The position numbers and the translations under genes were made by a program. 64,000 bases of DNA, from assembly GCF_014851395.1 (NCBI RefSeq), contig NW_024041151.1:31504755-31568754 (forward strand). The letters are read 5' to 3'. The stretch comes from Micropterus salmoides (taxonomy: Eukaryota; Chordata; Actinopteri; Centrarchiformes; Centrarchidae). Below, one piece after another: positions 45,301 through 58,600 of this stretch. The notes below the pieces were generated by a model. That model made no database searches, was not told the DNA's origin, and saw only the letters and a program-made list of their open reading frames with translations. Every line of letters begins with the position of its first letter. Positions within the stretch are counted from its first letter, which is position 1.

Positions 45301-48300
45301 TGTGTAGTTGGCCCAGTCTGACCTTTTACTGTTGCTCTCTTCTGCTTGTCATTCACAGAGGCAACAGTTGCATCCTTGCTGATGAAATGGGTTTAGGGAA
45401 GACCATCCAGACAATCTCCTTCCTCAATTACCTATTTAATGAGCACCAACTATATGGGCCATTCTTGCTGGTTGTGCCTCTTTCTACACTAACCTCCTGG
45501 CAGAGAGAAATCCAGCTCTGGGCCCCTCAGATGAATGTTGTGGTCTACCTGGGAGACATCAGCAGCAGGAATATGGTATGGCGGTTCAAATACCTGTTAC
45601 AGACAAACACACAGTAGGGGGAATGGCGGTGGACCAGATCATGTCTGCGGAAGGATATCACATATTCAGCTGTTACAATTTTATATTCCCATTTTCTTGT
45701 ACGGAGAGTTAAGATGTATCGATGTAAGCAGCAAAGCCTTCAGTTTGTTAATGACTGTCACCGTTTATTTTCCCTTCTGTGTTTTTCATTTAATAGATCA
45801 GGACACATGAGTGGATGCATGTCCATAGCAAGAGACTGAAATTGAACATCCTCCTCACAACATATGAGATTCTTCTCAAAGACAAGGTTAGCTCAGCAGC
45901 TACTTCACTGTATCATGGATCGTGGTCTTGCTGTTGTTTGTCACTTAATCTCCTTTATGTATGACACAATACATGGTGCTGTATGGTGTTTAAAACTTGT
46001 AACAAATGTGTCTCCAGTCATTTTTGGGCAGTGTCAACTGGGCCTTCATTGGTGTGGATGAAGCACACCGACTGAAGAATGATGACTCCCTCCTCTACAA
46101 GACCATGATGGATTTCAAGTCCAATCACAGGCTTCTGATCACAGGAACGCCACTGCAGAACTCCCTGAAAGAGCTCTGGTCCCTGCTGCACTTCATTATG
46201 CCCGAGAAGTAGGACATGTCAATTTTTAAGCTTAACCAGTAACTTCTCTCCTTGCTGTAGTAGTGATGTAGAAGTGTTCTCAGAGTATGTTCAGTACTCC
46301 TTGATACCACTGTCAGGTGTCAGGGCTTCAGACTAACTTTTTTTTACTAGGAGCACTGTAGCCCCTAACAGAAACTTTTAGCGCTGCAGGCAGACAATTT
46401 TGGAGCGCACACCTTAAATAGACCACAATTTTTCACATTTTAACTGTATTACTGATAAATGCTTTGGTTTAATGCAGGAACTACACTGTGCTGTTTAAGT
46501 TCACAGTTATATAACGCGCATTTTGCTTTCATCCCTGTGACGTCACTGGGATGAAAGGGAAACGGCTGGACTGCAAACGAGCTGCTTTCTGTGGGAGATG
46601 GGAACTCCCTTTGGGCTGGACTTTGGGCTTTTTCACTTTGCAAACCTGTTACATAACTCAATAAAGGAGAGGGGAAAAACCCAAAAAGCATAATACCATC
46701 TCTTTAAGAAAACAGATGGACTAACTTCTTAGTTAACTTGAATGATTTAGTTTTTCTATAAACACATGGGTCCGGAGGTGCTGAGTGAATCTCTGTGCCA
46801 GCTCCGCAATGAATTGATTTTACGCCTATTTAATGGTAAAGGCTGCGATTACACTGTGGTCACATGACATGCGAGAGTAAAGCAACGGTGAAGTGGTGTT
46901 TCAAAACAAACTGATCTGTTGAAGCCAGAGCGCTGCTTACCAGCAGCATCGGGCGGCTGCGGGGGAGGGTGGCATGGGTGGGCAGGACTCCGGTGTTGTC
47001 TGAGAATTACTAAGCTGGTCTATTAGATGCGAGAGGCGTTACTTGGTTTTATTATTATTATTTGCCAACTTTTGTATTAAACCTCAAATTGAGTATTTTT
47101 TTTTGTTTGCTTGCTGGGATACAGAAATTAGGTTTTTGTTGATATGGACTCTTTGATTCGCTTACTGTGTAACACACTTTGGTGAACTGTGTGTTTCTTC
47201 TGTCTGTAGGTAGACCTACCTGATATTATATGATAATATTTAACTCAAATCATCTTTCTCTGAAATTATTATAATTTGATGCCACTTCTCTACCATTGCG
47301 CATAATAATTCATGCATCAGCTAATTTCATCATAACATAAGAAAGAAAGAACAGTGTGTGTTTAATCTATCTAATATTGTGTTGGTCATACTACACACTG
47401 ATTTATTGCTTGTCTGTTTTGAATAATACAGGAAATACAGATTATTTTCCAAAATCGTTCAGTCCTAGTATATGTGGTGGTCGTCGACGCATGGAAAAAA
47501 CAATCGCTGATCATCCCTTAAATCGTCGATAGCCGATCCAATCGCCAATCGGAACAAGCCTAAAATGCACAATGGAAGTTACAATGCTGTGTCATTTGTG
47601 TATCTGTCTCGGCATCTTTTATATTTTAATAATTTATAATAATTTAAAATTTCATCCGTGAAGAAAGTTATCCACATTACAAAATACAACATTTGGGACT
47701 TACTATTGAAGTAGCCTATCTGAACAAAGATTTCAAGGTGGCCTCAAACTCCTGAAAAATAGCCTACAAATCATAGTACAAAAATGTACAAGTCTAGACC
47801 AAAAAACAGTTAGCCTAAACATTTAAAAATGAGATATACGGTTTGCTCAAACGTTCATATGATTATCTTTATATTCAAGCATCAATCATATCAAAAGTAT
47901 CAAAAAAAGTCACAACTAACTAGAACATAAACTACAATGAAAGTAAGTACTCGCACTCCTATAGCCTACAAAAAATATTTCTCTCACTTGTGTCCATTAA
48001 GCAAACAGCACAAAAATAAACACATCTATCTTTCAATAATTTCTACCAGATTATATTTTAAAGTGATCATATGCTCATTTTCAGGTTGATATTTGTATGT
48101 GGGGATTGTACCAGAATAGGTTTACATGGTTTAATTTTCAATGGGAGGAGGCTACTACTGCACACTCTCTTAAGTGTGGCAGAGGGACCAAACTGAAGCT
48201 TTATTTCCACTAAAGAAATGGCTGAATTTGGCAGTGTGGGAGAATTTTGGGTGACCAGGGCGTTGTTTAAGAGGTGACTGATCACCTGTTCAAAAACTTG

Positions 48301-49572
48301 TTGTTAAAAGGTTGGCGCTAAAGGAGCGAATAACTACATTAAACTTGATGCTGCACCTGCAGGATCACCACCCAAGTAAAGGCAGGCTACATCATAACTG
48401 AGTTACATAATGTGGTAAGTTGGTAGGGAATTAAATATAAACGTGTCACTTACAATCGATGCCGTAGCGGAGAGAGTCGAACTTTCAGTGCAGTGTAAAC
48501 AAACAAAGCAGGTGTAACCTTTCAGACCCACCGCAACAACAACACCACTGCTGGGCTATGAGGCCCATTATTTTCAATGACTTGCGCCGCACCAGAGCGG
48601 GTAGTTGCTGGGCCTGCTGCAACCATTTCTGTTTGGGAGCATTGGTTAGGGGTGTCCGAATAGTAGGTTTATGCACAACTGCAAGCCTCTGGAGGATCTC
48701 ACACCTTGAGGTTCGCGGGACTCCAGAGGCAGCAGCAGCTTCAAATACCTGTTTGCTGCTTTGTAATGGCAGTTTAGCAGCTAATCTCTTAATCCGATGA
48801 ATTTGTCTGGCAGTACGCATGAGTTTGAAAATCTAAATATTTAATGTTTATGACACTTAATTCCAATTTGTATAATAATTTGGAACATGGTGTATTATAG
48901 AAATATAATTGTTAATGTATTTAAATATTAAAAATCAACTTTAAGTCATTACTAGTGTGAAATTAATTAATGCATAAAAATTGTCATAATCATGAAACCG
49001 TGATTATTCCTCAGACTATAATCGTACCAACAATCTGTAATTAATGCATCCCTATTTGACTGCCTAGAGGGTAGCTAACGTTTGGAAGAGAGAGTGGGAG
49101 TGAGGTGAGGCAGCAGGCGGATGTCTTGTCACTTTGTGATGCAGCTCAGTGTGTTTTTCCACTGGTGTTTTTGAGGGTGTGCCTGACTAGCATTATGATG
49201 TGTGTTACAACGTGACGCAACATGGTAACGGAAGAAAAGGCTAGATTACAACCACTGTTTTCAGTCACTTCAGAATAATGTTTTCTGTGGGAGATGGGAA
49301 CTCCCTTTAAGGTGGACTTTGGGCTTGTTCACTTTGTAAATGTAAATGCTCCGTATTTGTATAGCACCTTTCTAGTCTTTTCGACCACTCAAAGCGCTTT
49401 TACACTACATCTGTATTAACCATTCACACACATTCATACACTGGCGGAATAGCCGCCAGGGGCAGTTCGGGGTTCAGTATCTTGCCCAAGGACACTTCGA
49501 CACGCAACCAGGGGGAGCCATTGAACTGCTCTACCTCCTGAGCCACAGCCGCCTGTTACATGCACACACAAA

Positions 49573-49604
<32 letters not shown>

Positions 49605-52600
49605 AACACAAGAGGAAAAGAAATGCCAAAAAGCAGAATATGACTTCTTGAATGTTTTCTGTCGGCTATAAAGAAAATACAGTTGTAGTGGCACAGAAGC
49701 TATTACCATGGTTACTACATATAGTGTGCCTGACCTTTACTCACTGAATGCTTGTCTGTTTGTCTTGGTCTGTATTCAGAGCCTCTAACCAATGTATTTT
49801 TACCATGTCGGTTGATTTGGTTATTTAATCCTATTAATATTTCCCCACTGTTTGTGTTCATGTACTTTCCCCACCTCGTGAACTTCGGAGTCTGAAACAC
49901 CGGGGAGATGTTAGCTAGCGATAACCACCTTCACTTTCAGTAGTTAGGGAAACAACAGAAATCCATTTTTTTTAACGGACACACTATGACCTACACTGTA
50001 CATTTACTGCCAGACTAACAACAAACTCGATCGCTCTCTCTCATTAGCTCACCCACTCACTCGCACTCCTCAAAATACCTGACTCCGCTGCTCTTATCAG
50101 CGCCTGTCACGTAGATGTCCTTTGATGAATGAGGAGAGCAAGCTAGCAAAGTGTGTGTTGCTGTGCACACAAAGTGTGCAAGTGAAAATCATTAGTTCAG
50201 CACTGACATTTATAATTGGCTAAAATTTTAGTAGCGACGCTCATAATTCAGCAGCGGCGATGCACCGAATATAGGGGAACCATGTCTCTGTAATGTGCAC
50301 GTCTACATTACCGTTTTCAATTAACATTTAGATAATCAATTTTTTAAATCTGAAAGAAAGAAAAAATCAACAAAAAAACAATACACTCAGCTTTAATAAT
50401 TAAACATATGTACAATACAAACTTTTCTGGTGAACTGAGGGCAAAAAACCCCAACAGAAAACATTCAACTGTTGGTCAAGTTGACAATAAACGACTTGAC
50501 AGGCCGGGAAATTGCGCTGTGCAGACTCATTCCCTCATTGTTTTTCAACTTGAAATAAAAAAATGTTGTCAAAATGACAGGTAGCACATGTGTGAGTAGT
50601 TGTAAACAATACTCAAAAAATGCGAGCATTTGGTCTCAGTCTGGAGCCCTGGGTGTGGTTACACATGCAATGGAGTGCACTTTTCACCACGGCAAACAGT
50701 GATATTGTGCCAGTCTAAAAATGTCATCATATGAGGTCAGAAAGAATGCAAAACAGCTTGGTGTCAAAGGTAGAATGAAGCATTGCAGGTTTCGAGATGG
50801 GGGGGGTCTAGCGGTGTCCACGCATTCTAACGTCATACCGATTTATACTAATTTAAAAAATGGCCCTGGAAATTGCAGCAGGTAGCCTGTGTGAAGGCCA
50901 AGATCAGTTTCACTGGCAATATTCAGTTTAATGAATTCCCCATCAGACATCACTATAAAACAAATAGCAACCAAGCGAATTAGAGACAGTAAATAACTTC
51001 TTTCCAAAGAAGAGGCCTCTGCTAATTTAGGCTGTCAGAATCAATCTAGTGAACATCTGACATAGTGCATAGCCCTATTTGTTCTGCAGAGACTAAATAG
51101 GCTTTAATATGCCATTAATGGAAAGTGAAAGTATTTGTGCAGCTTTGTGCAGGACCATACATGCTGCTTTCCAACATGGCCAGTGGCACAGTGTGCAGTT
51201 ATTGGATTTGAATAACATAAGAAGACCAACTAAACCTTCAATTCAAAAGGTATTTTCTCAATGATTTTTTAAATGTTTGCATCTGCCCAGCCAGTGTTTC
51301 CCTTATATCAGTGGTTCTCAACCTTTTTTGGGCCAGCGCCCCCCTATTCATTATCCGGGTCCTTTACCACCCCCCATCTAAAAAGATGTTTGCTATTTGC
51401 CCTGAATTTTGTTAAACAAATTTTGTATTGTTATTAAAAACATGGAAAAAACACATAATTGAATGAAAAATATATTATTTACTTTCCCAGGTAACAAAAA
51501 AGCCATGTGAAAAGTAATTTAATTAATAAGTGAATGTTCCTCCCAGAAACTGTGACTGAGAGCTGCACTGACTTATATTCTGTTATAGTTAGGCTATAGA
51601 TTTTTTAGTCGTCACCTGCCACCGGAATTTTGTGTGTCATATAATTAAGCATTAAAGATTTCTTAAAAATGGTGTTAAAATCTCGTCTCGATCTCGTGAA
51701 ACCAGTCTCGAATCTCGTCTCGTGGGTTAAGTGTCTCGTCACACCCCTACTAAATACACTTTTGAGAAGTTCTGATGAGAGAAATCAACTGTGTAGAATT
51801 TGAATATTGGCAGTTTTACGAAAGTTGATGGCGAAAATGTGCTCAAATGTTTTTGGGGTTGAGAAGCTCCACAAGCGCCCGCAAGGTTAGCGGTGCCCGC
51901 CTGCCAGCCAGTCACGTCCACAACCCTCTGGTGCTAGTTACTCAGACCACTGCAATAGCAACAACAGAGGAAAGGCCACAACTGTAAGATAGTTTTAATG
52001 TTCGTACCGTTGTTACAATCTGAGTAATGGTTTAACATTTTAAAGTAAATCAAGAAACATCCGGCTCGTAATGTAGCCTACAGAACATCCTTAGCTTATA
52101 AAACTTACAAGTACTTTGGAAAAATAAAGTATTATGAAAGGGGGCTGTTGCTTTATTACTCTAAATAGAGATTACATTGTTAGTGTACAGTTGTGGTTAA
52201 AGTACTTGCATTTAATTTGCTTTTATTTATATAGTTAAAAAGCAAAATTCTTCATTAAAAATGATAAGTTTTAAAGTTATAACCTACTTGGCAATAAATC
52301 AGTGTATGAGCTTATTGTTTTGGTGATAAAGCCTGGCTGTTATCTTGGAGCAGCTTCTCCATAGTTATTTGCTTTCTTGGTTTTGAGGTCTCATGGATGA
52401 TGCTGGCTAAGAGAACACTCTTTTAGTTGCGTTAGCAAATACGTTAAATGCAATAGTAAATCAGTGAATTATAGGAGTAGCCTACGTTGTCTTGTCTTCT
52501 TCCCTGGTTTCCCCCTGGTGTTGATACTAGTGTTCATTCTGAATAGTAAACCTCGTTTGCTTAATGGTAACGTTAGCTAGTTAGGCTGCGTGTTGGAGAT

Positions 52601-55600
52601 CGGTAATTCACTTAAAATATATTTAATTAGTTAAAATGTTTGGTTAGGGTTAGGGGGTGACAAAAATAATTATGACTTATTGATTAAATAAGTAACAGAT
52701 TTAATTTACTACGAAAATGATTATTAGTTGCAGTCCTGTTTCTGAGTAAACTTCTCTCTCTCTGTTTGTTTATTCTGAATGAAAATTTCTTCCTTGCAAC
52801 ACCAGCAAGTGTGGAAGAACGTTTTAAACTGGATGTTAGTTTTACATTGGATATTCGACAGATGTCTGTTAAAATTCCAACTTAAAACTAACTTCACCTC
52901 AGTGAAAAACGGCATCCCTTTGCGGAAATATTACAGTAAAGTGTGGAATTTGAGACACAATGAAGGACATGATTGACACTTTTCTATTATCAAATGATAT
53001 ATCATAATGTCGCACAGCTCTATATGGACCCCAGTCAGAAAAGTAAATACTAATGGAGATCCTAATAAGGAGAGTTTTCCAATACAGATTAGTTACAAAA
53101 ATGTTTGTGTAGCACTCAACAGACTCAAACCACCACACTGCTATATCTGCAATAGAACAATATCGGATGACCAATAAATCGGCAGGTCTTCGCTAAATGT
53201 TAAAGCCTTTTTTCACACACAAACACAGTAAAAAATAAAATAAAAATATCCAGATATAGATATATTTTTGGTTGTAACAATATATCATGATATTCTAATA
53301 TTCTAACCAACTAGGAATTTTGTCCTGAGTTGACTGTATCGCTACGCTCCCACTGATGTATGTCTTGTTTCTCAAGGTTTCACTCTTGGGAGTTGTTTGA
53401 GGAAGAGCATGGTAAGGGCAGGGATTCGGGCTACACCAGTCTGCACAAAGAGCTGGAGCCTTTTCTACTGCGCCGAGTCAAGAAGGATGTGGAGAAATCT
53501 CTTCCTGCCAAAGTGGAGCAGATTCTCAGAGTTGAGATGAGTGCTATCCAAAAACAGTATTACAAGTAAGAGCTAAATAGAAAGAAATGTGTAGATATTT
53601 GATTTCTTATCATTATGCACCTTTAAGTAAACCACATGAGTGAACTTCAGCAGTAATGTGTAGAAAACTTTGATGCATGACCATTTTTGTTAAGAAGACA
53701 TGCACATCTTATTTTTCAGTCCAAATTAAGGGTTAAGGATGTATTCAGACTGATGATAGCGCACTAGCAAAATACCTGTCCCGCTGCAACTTTCACGGCA
53801 CCAATGCAGGCCTTATTGAAATGAATTATCCTGAGGCTTATTTCCCCAATTTTATTTATTTACATGTTTATTTGACAGGGACCAATAATCTGATGAATGA
53901 AGAGAGATGGCTAAAAGGTCTTTTTCGTTCTCGGGCATTATACTCAAAATTCTTTGAAAGGGCCCTGCATCAGTCAGTCAGTTAATATGGGGTCATCTCA
54001 TGCTAGTCTTATACAGAAAAGAAGCATTTTACAGTAATTATGGAAATGGACATTTCTAATGTAATTTTGCTGCTAGACATTTTAGCTAAACTTATGGAAT
54101 AGTGTACAAGCCCCATTTCCAGAAAAGTTATATTTTCCAAAATGCATTAAAAACAAAAATCTGTGATGTTAATTTATTGGAACCTTTTATTTAACTGACA
54201 AAAGCACTGATGCACACCCATACCATCACAGAGGCTGGCTTTTGCACCTTTCATTGATAATAATCTGGATGGTCTTTTTCATCTTTGGCACGGTGTGATG
54301 TCATGGCATGAAATTCTAACTTGGTTTTTATTTACAAAATACAATTACACTGGTCAGTAAAACTATTATTACTATATTACTATTAATTTTTATTGCATTT
54401 TGGGTAATATCCCAACCTTTCTGGAAATGGGGTTTGTAGTAATAGGTGCGTGTGTGTGTTTTCTGTTTGTGATCAGATGGATCCTGACCAGGAACTACAA
54501 GGCTCTGAGTAAAGGTACAAAAGGCAGCACGTCGGGTTTCCTGAACATCATGATGGAGTTGAAGAAGTGTTGTAACCACTGTTACCTTATCAAGCCCCCA
54601 GAAGACAACGAATTTGTCAACAGAGCTGAAGCCTTACAGGTCTGTGTATTTTATGCTATTGTGTTGCAGCACCAGGGTTTCTGTTAGGCCTGACAAAGTT
54701 TATATTTTTTAATTTAGGAGTTTTGCAAAGATCCAGACAATCCAGTCCAGTAAAAACATTTAGTCCAAAACACATTATTCCATCAATAAATCCCCAGGGA
54801 TGATGCTGCTGCATCATTTCATATTTGCCGGCAAACGTGGCAGTATGTCATTATAACCGTAATAACTCCGATTTGGATGTAAACAAATGGAGTATCTTGT
54901 ACTCAAATTAGCCGCTGACCTTTCGACTGACGGCTAATTTGACCCAATAGGAGCTCACATGTTCACAGCCTACATAGCCAACTATAAGTAAGGGCCAGCC
55001 CTTATCATTTCGTGGGTTGGCTGAGCCAATTGCAACCAATTGTGCTGGCATTTCGTGTAGCCAATAAAATTCTGAAATTAACGATATCCAGCTTTAAGTT
55101 GGAAGTACATGATCTACCTGCAAAAAAACACATCAGCGTCAATCTACCGCGTGATGCTGCAGCAGCCCATTGCTGCAAGGGGTGGTGCTGTTTTTGAAAA
55201 AAACAAAACACTAAGACATACCCTTAGAAAACCTAATGTAAAATATAATTTTTCATGGAATTGGTATAAAATTTAAAATTGGACTAGGTAAGACTTTATG
55301 CTGTGGCCCCACAGTGTTTTTCAGCTAATAAATCCCAGCTGTAGTTGTCTGCATGGAAACGAAAAATATATTCCTTTTTAGTGTGTTTTAAACTTATATT
55401 AATCAATTCCAGTAGCAATTTAGTGATTCTGACTTTTGGGTTAGACACTTCAGAGTGTTATCGTTCAGAGAAGCCCAAAACCGTACATTTACTCCAAATA
55501 GTTCATGAACTGCATTCAATTTACTTTGGATATACCTTGAATAGGCGTTTAAAACAAATTTTACAGGAATGGTAAAAGCTTACCGTTACTGACACATGTT

Positions 55601-58600
55601 TCTATTACTCTATTTTTCTACCCAATTTCAATAATCAGTGAAGCCAATAGTAGACTAAATAATAGAAAGTGTATAGTTCAATATAGTTAGAACAGAAACA
55701 CTCAGATCATACAGTTGAATTGCCACCTCTGTTAAACTGTTTAAACAAACTGAATTCCTACCCCAACAATGACTACACTTGACTTGCTTGACTTTCATCA
55801 CAGTGACTTGAGACTTGAAGGTTAAGACTTGAGACTTGCTTGTGACTTGGACATGTGTGACTTACTGCCACCTCTTGGTAACTAAGGCGCATTTGAAATT
55901 GGAGCCTGACTGACTTATCGTTACGCAGATATTATCGGCCGATTTGAGCTAATTGCAGATTAATCGGCATCTGCATTTATAATGGCCAATTTATGGCCAT
56001 TACAAAAGTTAGTCTGATCTTTCACTCATGTCATGAGTGTTGCATAGTTTGCCCACCAGAGGGTCCTCTTCAACATCACTGTTGATAACACTGCAACACC
56101 ACAAAAAAAAGATAGATATCTTCAGGGCAGGACTCCTATCAAACATATGAAGTTTGGGGCAGATTTGACCAAATACAGTCCAGTTACAACTATTTAATAT
56201 TTCATGGCAAAGGATCAAAAGTCAATGCCACGACACGGCATTACATTATAGCATCATCAAGGTCTTAAGCTTTTTCTGATACACTTTTGAGATGAATCAG
56301 ATCAACTTGCTAGGATAAGTACATGATAGTATAAAACATGTCATTATGTTTTGCCAGTAGGTGGCGCCATACCTATGACTAAACAAGTTTGTAGGGGTCT
56401 TCAGGGTGGGACTTTTATCAAACATGTACAGTTTGGGGCAGATTTAACCACGCCCAGCCCATTTACTATTTATTATTGGTGAAACATTAAAATTGTACGC
56501 CACGCCAGAGACCTGCAGTTTGATGTATCCTAAAAAGCTTTGCAATTTAACATTGCAAGGGTCTTTGGATGGCACTGCCCACAAGTTGATCTGATCATAT
56601 CCGTAGGAGGAGTTCATTATGGAGTATGGTGCCAGTAAACAGCGTAAGATCAGACATTCAATTCAATATAGCTGACTTCCTCTTGGGTTTGGTGTATGGC
56701 TCCAAGAGACTTTTCTTTAAAGAGGTGGTTTTCTGCTCATTTTCAGGTTCAAAATCTTATTTAGGGGTTGTACCAGAACAGGTTTACATGGTTTAATTTT
56801 CAAAAAACACCATATTTTCAACATACTGCACATTGCTGCAGCTCCTCTTTTCACCTTCCATTACTTAACCCAATGTTTTAGATCTTTGCTGTGGTATAGT
56901 GTCAGTATTGGTAATGAGATATTTAGGCAGGTATCATATCGAAGTCATAATTTTGGTGTTGTGACAACACTACCACCATGTGCTGTTCTACCTGGTAGCA
57001 ATGTCAGGTTTCAGTTCATGACTTGACAGGCCAAGCTTTCAGTTTTATTTGCAGGTAGTGGTTTGTAGTAGTGCTGCGGTAGAAGAATGTTGATATTCAT
57101 TTCAACTCAAGATTAATGTATGAGAACTGAGTGGATAAATTCCGGCAGCATACCAAATGAACAAAGTTGAGTTCACATTAATTTCATGATTTTACTATAG
57201 ACAAATAACTTTTAGCCCCTCTTTTCCTCTTATAGCAACTGATCCGCAGCAGTGGGAAGCTTGTTCTGTTGGACAAACTACTGGTGCGTTTGAAGGAGCG
57301 AGGCCACAGAGTTCTCATCTTCTCCCAGATGGTACGGATGCTGGATATCCTGGCTGAATATCTGAGGAGCCGACAGTTCCTCTTTCAGGTAGCTACACAC
57401 TGTCCTCATACGACCATTAGACATGGTACTGTACATACATACACAGGTTATGCACCACAAAAGCACTCACAGAATTTTGTTCCGGCTAACAACTAAAGAT
57501 GAAATGCCATCGACATATTTTTTAGACTTTTTCTAATTTGAAATGTTGTATATTTGTATAGAGATTAGATGGCTCCATTAAAGGGGAGATGAGGAAGCAG
57601 GCGTTGGATCATTTTAATGCTGAGGGCTCAGAGGTAAGACCTATGCCTTGGATACAGTAAAATGCAGTGTTTACCTAATTTGAATAAACAAGGACTGCAA
57701 TATATAGTGAACCTCTACTTGTGCCCAGGATTTCTGCTTCCTGTTATCAACACGTGCGGGTGGTCTGGGTATCAATCTGGCATCGGCTGACACAGTAGTC
57801 ATCTTTGACTCAGACTGGAACCCCCAGAATGATCTGCAGGCCCAGGCCAGAGCCCACAGGATTGGACAGAAAAGACAGGTAAGCAACAACTTTCATAAAC
57901 CTAGAGCCAATTCTTTGTTTGTTGTAATTTGCTGCAGTATGCAAACTGTCACCTGTATTAACACACTATAGAGTTGGCAGTGAGTAACATGATGTTGACT
58001 GTGGCTACTGGACACAGTAGCTGCTTTATAGCAAAAGCCTTCGAATAGTTGGCCAGTGAAACACTGAAATTGTGAAGCAGCAACAGGAAGTGTTGGCATT
58101 AACAAATACTGCAGCTCCGCCCGGAGCAGCAGAGAAAACTGGTTGTTACCAGTAGCATTACCTAATTACTGATGGAGATCAATGATTGGGCAAGATTACA
58201 GGAAAAAGGCAATGAGGCCAACCAATTATCCTGCTGTGGACAAAGATTCTTTAAAGTAACAATACCGCAATGTTAAAGTTTATAATGAAGTCCTACATTT
58301 AAATTTGAGTAAAAGTACGGAAGTATTGGCAACAAAATGTGCATAAAGTATGAAAAGGTGGATTGTCCAGTTTCAGAGATTTAGATTATTAGAATTAATA
58401 TAGATTATTTAAGGCTGGATGATATGAGGAAGTCACAGCGTGCTTCTCAAGTCTTTTAATTGCATCCATGTTTCCCTCACTTGCGTCTTTTCCTTGCGTC
58501 TTAGTCCTGCCCACCAGGGATGTATGGAGAGACGCAAGGAAACCAAACCAGGAGAGAGAAGTTTCTGATGACGGCAGTAGCTGATCACAGCTAACAGCTA

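Larger units (their letters stand above)
49240..49660. repeat. Second copy of the 46540 repeat, carrying a SINE
   Basis: The left part to CACTTTG (49336) and the right part from TGTTACAT (49554) match the contiguous copy at 46584-46680. Confidence 0.65.
46209..53376 (+). other. Large chd1 intron (7.2 kb) filled with repeats
   Basis: Between the ATPase motif III exon and the next exon. Recognised contents are listed separately: a duplicated repeat, a transposase fragment, a SINE, (AT)n and DNA transposon ends. Nothing suggests a nested functional gene. Confidence 0.85.
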
